Assembly (NCBI GenBank): GCA_023313575.1
Contig: JAJTTP010000001.1
Span: forward strand, 4,526,001-4,590,000
Length of the DNA stretch: 64,000 nucleotides
Reading direction: 5' to 3'
From: Eutypella sp. D-1
Lineage: Eukaryota; Ascomycota; Sordariomycetes; Xylariales; Diatrypaceae
Below the pieces are notes generated by a model. It was not told where the DNA came from and made no database searches. It saw nothing but the letters and a program-made list of their open reading frames with translations. A program made the translations under genes and the position numbers. Shown piece by piece: positions 57,618-64,000 of this stretch. The number at the start of each line of letters is the position of its first letter. Position 1 is the first letter of the stretch.

Positions 57618-60085
57618 TTACATTCCCGGCGTACTGTTTTCATCAAAGGCCCAGCTTAACGGCTCCATGGTATCGAAATCAAACTGCGCATCGGACATCT
57701 GGGAGGATTAACCATCAGCAGATAATCATCCACGGGACAGCTGAGTGTCTAGCTTACCATGAAATCCCAGCCGTCGAGAAAATGGGATGGCGTGCTCGTG
57801 GAGGTGTGATCGAGTGCGTCCAGTGTCTCTTGTGCCGCCTTGGCCTCGAGTATTTGCAAGCAAATATCTCCAGCAAGCTCCGCGGCCTTGACCAGCAGTG
57901 CCGGGAGCTTCTCACTCTCGATGCCCCGGGTAAGGCCCTCAATATGCTCGATTACCAGGACGTGCAATAGGTAGCCCTTTATATTGGTTTCCCCAGCCTC
58001 GATGCATTGCAGCGTTCGAATCTTAGCTTCCTCAATGATGGTGAGTAGGTCTGAACGCAGCGGGACCGGACAAAGCCCTTCCTCCTCCTGCAGCTGGACT
58101 CTAATCTCGGCTGAGACAACGAGGCTGGTCTGCAAGGGGACGATTCGAAAGAATCCAGAGCCGCAGATCGAGAGGCGTGAGAGGTCATCGGATAGATCCG
58201 ACGGGCTGGTCTTCCCTTGTTCCTGGGTCATTATAATTGATGACGTCGGGTACGCGGCGCACCAGACTTTGAGCGAAGTGTCGACCACCATCCTCCTGGA
58301 GAATGCGTACGACGACCCGAACAGAGACGCGCTGAAAAATGGCATATGCAGAGATAAGAAGTATCGGTACATAATGAGTTCCACTGCGCGCATCTCAAAT
58401 GTGGGCGTTATCCTAAGGTTGGAATCACCGGCCCGTTGGAGGCTCTTCCGGAGGGTCTTCAATGCATCCTTGAACTTCTCGTCGAGCCGAAGAGTTTCTT
58501 TGTATGTGCCGCCGGTTCCGACATTGTTGAGGAAACTAGTGATCTCCAGGCGGATTGGGAACGTCTTGCGGAGTGCTATGGCGACCGACATGTCGGATCG
58601 AATGCTCTCCGGTCTCGGCGAAGGATCCTCAGCCAAGAGCTGGTCGTCGTCGAAGTTTCCAGGGGGTTTCGTGTCGAAATCGCTAGCAGACATGAGCGGT
58701 GGCCCCCCCTGAGCGATACTCGACTGTAGGCACACCTCTAGAATCGTGTTCCAAATCCTGCGCCGCATCTCAGAAGCGAAGAACGATCTCTTCGGCAAGA
58801 ACTCGGGATCTCTATGTAACCCCATGAACATCGCCGACCTTATCAGCGCGCCAGCGGAGACCCAATTCACGTGTTCGCCCACGCCGGTCATCTCCCTGGC
58901 GAGCAGCAAAAGAATGTTAATTTGTAATGCGCGGAGATTCAGCAGCTTCGACTTGAAATCCGGGTCTGAGATCCATATTTGCCCTTCGTATACCCACTGG
59001 ATCGCGGATGTACGGAGGGAGAATTGGTCGTCGTGAACCGTCGCCCCGATAGCGAGAACTAGCTTGAGTTGGATAATGAACGATGGGTCTGGCTCGCTAC
59101 CCGGAAGCCAGATCGCCTCGTAGTCTCTTTTAAACGTGGGGATATGCAGGACCCTGTATATCCTCTCCATCGTCCGCAGGTAACAGCCCACAAGCTCATC
59201 AGCGACATCCTTTAGAGGCAGAGCAGTCGGAGGCAAGGGCCACGAAGGTGCACGTTGTTTCTTGATCGCCCGCGCCAGGGTCTTGCATTTGTGTATGTTC
59301 GCAAAAGCCTTGGTGATCTCTTCTCGTGGCTGAGAGTCAATCATCTGGAACAGGTCACCGATCTGATAATTAGGTAAGCATAAGTTATATAAAGTATAGG
59401 ATAAATTCAAGAAACTCACAACGGTAACTCCGTTGATCCAGTGGCTTTGCCCAAATAAACGGGCCTTGTGCGTCACGCCGCGACTGATGAACGAGCGGTC
59501 ACCGGGAAAGCGGGTCTCGCGGTGGACGTGAAGCGCGCCGGTTAGGTATGAGCTGTCCGTTAAGAGACTGGATATTGCTGTTTGCGGAGGTGACTGGACT
59601 GATGGACCATTTGGAAGCCTAGATAATTGCTCTTCAAGTTCCTTTATCCTGTCCTTCATAGACTCAATATCCCAAGCTGAAGCCTGGTTAATGGGGGTCA
59701 ACTTGCTCGGCGAGCTGCCACCCGCCGGCGTTAGCGGATAGCGAGAAGGCGCAATGGCGGAGCGACTGCTGATGTTAGGCAACCCGTCAGAAGACGTCGA
59801 CGGAATCTCCTGGGACCTCTTCGCCGATGCAAGTGGTGCTAACGGGTTGGCTATCCCCTTGACTCCCTCTTGTCGTGGAGGCAGAGGGGGGAAGTTCTCG
59901 TAGATACATGCTGCACCTCTAGATCGAATGCAGTTATTGCACGGCGTGCCTCTGTTGCATCGTATTTTACGCCTCCTACACAGGGTGCATGAACTGTGAT
60001 GGCCTGTTAGTGGGGAACGAGAACGGGGCCGAGGCGTTGGGACTTACGCAGCCGGTCTTCTACGCTTACGTTCGGGCTCGGTCAT
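57618..60085 (-). CDS. Zn2Cys6 fungal transcription factor
   Basis: Four exons on the minus strand: 60085..60048, 59993..59420, 59362..57758 and 57698..57618, totalling 2298 nt and 765 residues. After a basic leader (KRRRP), the binuclear zinc cluster spans residues 15-42: CTLCRRRKIRC, then CNNC and a final Cys, with spacing C-x2-C-x6-C-x5-C-x2-C-x6-C. The first intron splits it from the start codon. A short coiled coil follows near 115 (MKDRIKELEEQLSRL) for dimerisation, then the fungal-specific middle homology region (about 180-450; CYLRTMERIYRVLHIPTF, INILLLLAREMTGVGEHVNW, MFMGLHRDPEF). The C-terminus after the last intron is an acidic/aromatic activation-like tail (FDFDTMEPLSWAFDEN). Intron 2 is 57 nt without stops. 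It is divergent from an MFS transporter that it probably regulates. Strong call; target compound unknown. Confidence 0.93.
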
Positions 60086-60597
60086 GTCCACCCGGTGTAT
60101 CGGTATGCCGATTTGGATCAATTTTGAGTTGTCCTTTCAAAACCTTTATCCAAGACTTTTAAAATGCCAAGTGCAAGGTATTGTCCAGCTTGTAAGCCTG
60201 GATGCGAAGGGGCTGAGGGTAAGCCGGATAATTATGTTCGGCCCTGGCCGAGTCACTAGTCGATAATGCCGAACATACTTGCGACGTGATTGGTCGAATA
60301 TCCCGAGCCCGAACTTCCGGTCTAATATCTCCGAGAAACTTCACCTCCGTGTTCACTCCTATGTTCCGTAAGGAGTGGGCTCTTAACTGAAGCCGCAAGT
60401 AGACTTCAGTAGCTAGACTCGTCTAATCCTGCGAATGAAAATATTAAAGGATCCTCATTGCCGCCGTCTACCATGTGTTCCGCCGTGTGATTTTGTTGTT
60501 TAGAACCATAACGCAACCTGGTGTACGATCCCACGGGACACCTGCACCTCCTATCTCCCGTGAAGACCGTATTAACTTTTAGATATCAACCCGAAAG
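60086..60597. promoter_or_regulatory. Shared divergent promoter of Zn2Cys6 regulator and MFS transporter
   Basis: 512 bp between the two start codons. An everted CCG/CGG pair spaced by 12 bp lies at 60224..60241 (CCG at 60224..60226, CGG at 60239..60241), and there are further CCG/CGG triplets at 60100..60110 and near 60317. Such triplets are the half-sites of Zn2Cys6 factors, so feedback and transporter control from here is plausible. Triplets are frequent by chance, so the specific site is only a candidate. Confidence 0.35.
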
Positions 60598-62062
60598 ATG
60601 GCAGACAGCACCGCAGATACAAGACACGATCTGCCCTACGCCGCAGAGGGGTTGAAGTCTGACCCCGATAGAGCCGAGGATATCAGCGTCGAGAAGACAT
60701 CCGACTTCGGACCGGCGCCAGACGGAGGTACCCGTGCATGGCTCGTCGCGGTAGGCGCTCACTTCGTCTTGTTCGCGTGCTTGGGCTACGCCAATTCGTT
60801 TGGCGTCTTTCAGGAGTACTACCTGCACAACCAGTTGAGCGGCGAGACGCCGGACAATATTGCCTGGATTGGGTCCTTAGTGCCCTTCCTCCAGTTGGCG
60901 ATGGGTGTCTTCTCTGGGCCTGCCTTTGACCGCTACGGCGCATGGGTGCGTTATCCCCTGGCAATATAGAAAATCATTGACTGACGCAGCGCTAGATCCT
61001 TCGGCCCGGCGTGATCATGTACGTCTTCGCCATCATGATGACGAGTCTCTGCAAGGAATATTGGCAGTTCAGTAAGTATTTCCTCAAAGTTCCAATGATG
61101 GCGAGTCCTATGTACAATAGGGATATCGGCTGTCCTAGGGCCATCTCGCCAAGGTGGCTAACGCAATACCTTCCGTAGTGCTCGCGCAAGCAATATTGAT
61201 GGGCCTAGCCACGGGGTTTACGATCCTCCCGGCGCTCGCAGCTGTGTCACAATTCTTCGACAAGCGGAGAGCGGCGGCCTTAGGGATCGCCGTGAGCGGC
61301 TCCTCCATCGGTGGAATCGTCTTCCCGATCGTACTTTCAAAATTGCTGAACGACTCCTCGCTCGGGTTTGGGTGGTCAGTGCGAATCATGGGATTTGCGA
61401 TGCTCCCGTTCCTTCTGTTCAGTTGCGTCGTTATCGAGGCTCGCCTGCCGCCCAAACCAACCGCTTTCCTGTTGCCACGGGCCTTCTTACAGGCTCGCTT
61501 CAGCTTGCTCGTCGCCGCCATGTTCTTCATGACCATGGGCATGTGGACTCCGCTATTCTACATTCCCACGTTCGCCGTCGCTCGGGGCATGGATGCCACC
61601 CTCGCCTCGTACATGCTCGCCATCCTTAACGCTTCCTCTTTCTTCGGGCGGGTTATCCCGGGTGTGTTGGCGGATAAGTTTGGCCGCATCAACATCTTCG
61701 CAGTCGGCGGTGTGGCAACAGGCATTGTCGTGGCCTGCCTGACTAGAGTGGAATCCACCGCCGGCCTTGTGGTATACTCCATCTTTGTCGGCCTCACGTC
61801 CGGGACCATCATCTCAGGCGCCTCCGCGGCCTTCAGTGTCTGTCCAGAGAATGTACAAGAACTGGGAACCTACATGGGGATGGGTCTAGGTGTTAGCTCC
61901 CTCGCAGCTCTGATAGGCCCGCCAATCACCGGAAAGTTTGTCGACACATATGGAGGCTTCTTTGAGGCATCGATTTTTAGCGGTATGGTGTGCATAGTCG
62001 GTGGCTTCATCGCGTTTGCAGCTAAGGCCACGAACCCTCAGGGTCTTTGGGGAAATATTTGA
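60598..62062 (+). CDS. MFS transporter, monocarboxylate porter (MCT) type
   Basis: Three exons, 60598..60945, 60996..61071 and 61179..62062, encode 435 residues. The 50-nt and 107-nt introns have GTGCGT and GTAAGT donors, and the second has GGCTAAC as branch site. After a ~45-residue polar cytosolic leader comes the family entry PDGGTRAWLVAVGAHFVLF. Hydrophobic spans then continue through the protein, including the MCT-type segments LGYANSFGVFQEYYL, FSGPAFDRYG, FFDKRRAAALGIAVSGSSIG and GRVIPGVLADKFGRIN. Length and pattern fit about 12 transmembrane helices in the plasma membrane. Such fungal porters move monocarboxylates, riboflavin or secondary metabolites; the cargo is unknown. The divergent Zn2Cys6 gene suggests substrate-induced expression. 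Confidence 0.92.
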
Positions 62063-63267
62063 GTCTCCCTACCCCTTGAGCACATTCACTTCCCTTCTCG
62101 GCACTTTCCCTTGAACATCTCTAGACATAGACCAAGCCTGGTGGAATAGATGAATCGCGGATAGAGAAAACGGAGCACGCGCACTCCAAGGCTCGATATA
62201 TAGACATCATGTTGTTGACTGTTTACGGCCGTTTGGGTCTTTTTGTACGATAGGTTCTAATATATTAGCTCTTTCCCTGCCTCATTTTAATATCTGTGCG
62301 GCATGAGTAAGTTATACTGTAGAAAGTCCTAGGCAATGCATCTGAACGTACTCTCATTAAATACAGCACGTAAGTAATTTACATGTAAAGGGCGCAGCCG
62401 CGCGCTGAGAGGTTGAGACTTGCCTAACAAGGCAGCTTATTCCAAATCGTGTGGAGTCCTTAGGCCAAGAGAATTGGGCTCGGAGATACAATCTGTAAGC
62501 GAGAGACCCGCCTTGTAATACTTGGGGTTAACACCTCAATGCCGGATGATAATATTAGAGGAGAATTCTAGCGGTAAATTATGGTGGAGATATGCGACAG
62601 AGCATTGCAAAGTCACATTGTCGGTGTCTAGGCGTTGGAAGGTTGGAATATGTACGCGAGAGCAAGAGGGCCTGACTGCTAAATAAAAGTCCGAACACTG
62701 AGAGATCACATCTCCCAATAACGTGCCCTGTGGCTTACAAGAGCTCGCCGCTCAGACGCCATCATCATGGAAGACTGCAAACACAGAGGTGGTCCCATTA
62801 CCCAAGATGGCCGTTCAGCCGAGTAAGATTGTCGTGTCATGGTGTTTCTCGATACTATTCGGACTAGGTATAATTGTGAGTAGTTCAGGTTAAGGTTGAC
62901 GCTAGATAAATAGATAAGTCGACGAGGTGTGCGAACTGCCTGTTCCCTGGACTTCTGGAAAATGCAGACTGTACCAATTCTTCATTGCTTAGCAAGAGGG
63001 TTGGTCATATGCGACAGAATAGAGGGAAGGGCAGTGCCTCAGTTCTGCAGCATCGAGCTACCTGCGGTGTCGCCGTCAAGGGGATGGAGCCTTTTTCTGC
63101 ACGCGAATTCGATATCGCACTATCAATGATAATGCGGGTGATGTGTAGTGGTAAAATCCCCGATGTAAAAGTAATTTTCAATCGCCAGGCATGCTGTTAA
63201 CCCCAGTATTCCCAGCTGAGCCTAATACAACTGCGGACTAAACGATAAGTGCGGATAGACAGATTGA
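62063..63267. other. Convergent intergenic region, no gene seen
   Basis: About 1.2 kb between two convergent stops. AT-rich patches near 62260..62300 may be 3' UTR of the transporter. Short ORFs only. Confidence 0.55.
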
Positions 63268-64000
63268 TTATACGAAACGACCACGCATGACAAGACGGCG
63301 CCATACAGCCTCCTCGTCTTCGTCCTGTTGGATGGACCCGATGGACCCCGCAGGCGTGGGTTCGATGGGTTCTGGGTTTTCGCAAAGATCCAGGAAATCT
63401 TGCGCCATCCCGGTCCCAGGGACGAACCCGAGATTTAGAAGGGTATCTGTAGGCGCGGAGTCGAACCTGTATGCTATTAGCACAAACCGCAACGTATGTA
63501 GGAAGACATAGAACGCACCATGGAAAAGCGCCTGTTGCGCCGATATCGAGCTCTTGGTCCGGTGGCTGGGATATGGACCGGCCGGATTTAAGTGCCTGCG
63601 GAGAAGTGCTTGCTGGTGCCTTTGAGCTTTCACTCTCGTTGCGTGAGGTTTCATTTTGCGTACTATGTCGAAGTAGGCCATCGTATCCGTTTGGGTAATC
63701 ATGATTATAGCGTACGCTCTGAGCCATGGGTTGTGTGATCGGTGAGAGCTGGGGTTTGGCATTACTAAATACTGCTCGCGGCGAATCCGCGACATGTGCG
63801 TGGTGTTGTTCCTGATTGTTGTGAAGCGGGCGTTTTCTGATATCCACGCTCGCAAGGTAGATATCTCCCGGGTTTTGAGGGGCCCCGTGAGGGTTCACGA
63901 TAACTGAGCTTGCTGGGGAATTTGATGATAGTAACGATCCGCCTGTGTTTTCTGCTGGCGTGGGTGGATTAACTGGCATAGCCGAATTTGATGACTGGGA
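63268..64000 (-). CDS. Hypothetical protein, 5' part cut off by window edge
   Basis: Partial model: exon 64000..63519 (open to the edge; an in-frame ATG at 63979 may or may not be the start), intron 63467..63518 (52 nt; GTGCGT donor, TGCTAATAG-like branch, ATACAG acceptor), last exon 63466..63268. About 226 residues are visible. The first part is disordered: Ser/Asn/Pro/Gln-rich, for example PTPAENTGGSLLSSNSPASS and EQHHAHVADSPRAV. The ending after splicing is ordered, GAFPWFDSAPTDTLLNLGFV and then DEDEEAVWRRLVMRGRFV. The splice keeps the frame, and the acidic/aromatic ending looks protein-like. This type of layout occurs in C-terminal regions of fungal transcription regulators, but nothing here proves that. 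Unknown function. Confidence 0.65.

Noticed and set aside
1..64000. tRNA, rRNA and CRISPR features
   Set aside because: I looked by eye for B-box GGTTCGANTCC arms and regular spacer arrays on both strands and found none outside coding sequence; covariance-model searches were not possible.

Overview
The window is nuclear DNA of a filamentous ascomycete, most likely a Sordariomycete. Evidence: many short introns (43 of the 57-138 nt size class or smaller, all GT-AG) with TACTAAC/CTAAC branch sites, a fungal Zn2Cys6 regulator, Exo70, CCT alpha, a fungal lysine acetyltransferase (Lyc1 type), compact genes, and long gene-poor spacers carrying TAGGTA/TACCTA words. No bacterial operons, phage genes, CRISPR arrays, rRNA or tRNA genes were seen. 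All gene models were built by hand from reading frame, splice signals and family motifs; exon coordinates are given in each entry.

Layout. Left part (0-21 kb): an edge-truncated hypothetical gene (-), CCT alpha (+), a Lyc1-type N-acetyltransferase (+), a five-exon RBR E3 ubiquitin ligase related to RNF216/Triad3 (-), a very short Dcc1-like gene (-), and a 1545-residue RhoGEF with a RhoGAP-like C-terminal half (+). Middle (22-30 kb): metabolic genes, namely a BAHD-type acyltransferase broken by a one-base frameshift (+), a class II aldolase/adducin-family protein (+), and a five-exon fumarylacetoacetate-hydrolase-family gene (+). From 29.5 to 44.1 kb the sequence is nearly empty; the only convincing gene is a TATA-driven 40-codon cysteine-rich mini-protein at 37.4 kb. 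Right part (44-64 kb): Exo70 (-), a five-exon class III aminotransferase (-), a 1232-residue four-domain RNA-end-processing protein (-), a conserved protein of unknown function (-), a divergent Zn2Cys6 regulator (-) / MFS monocarboxylate-type transporter (+) pair, and an edge-truncated hypothetical gene (-).

How the genes fit together. Most are housekeeping genes with no functional link: protein folding, ubiquitin ligation, polarity and exocytosis signalling. Two local associations are suggestive: the aldolase and FAH genes (with the broken acyltransferase) look like a small catabolic/secondary-metabolism neighbourhood, and the Zn2Cys6/MFS pair shares a 512-bp promoter and is probably a regulator-transporter module. 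The most unusual single gene is the fusion of 2H phosphoesterase, EEP phosphoesterase, poly(A)-polymerase-like nucleotidyltransferase and MJ1316 (DUF504) domains at 51.3-55.1 kb. It reads like a one-polypeptide RNA 3'-end repair or processing machine.
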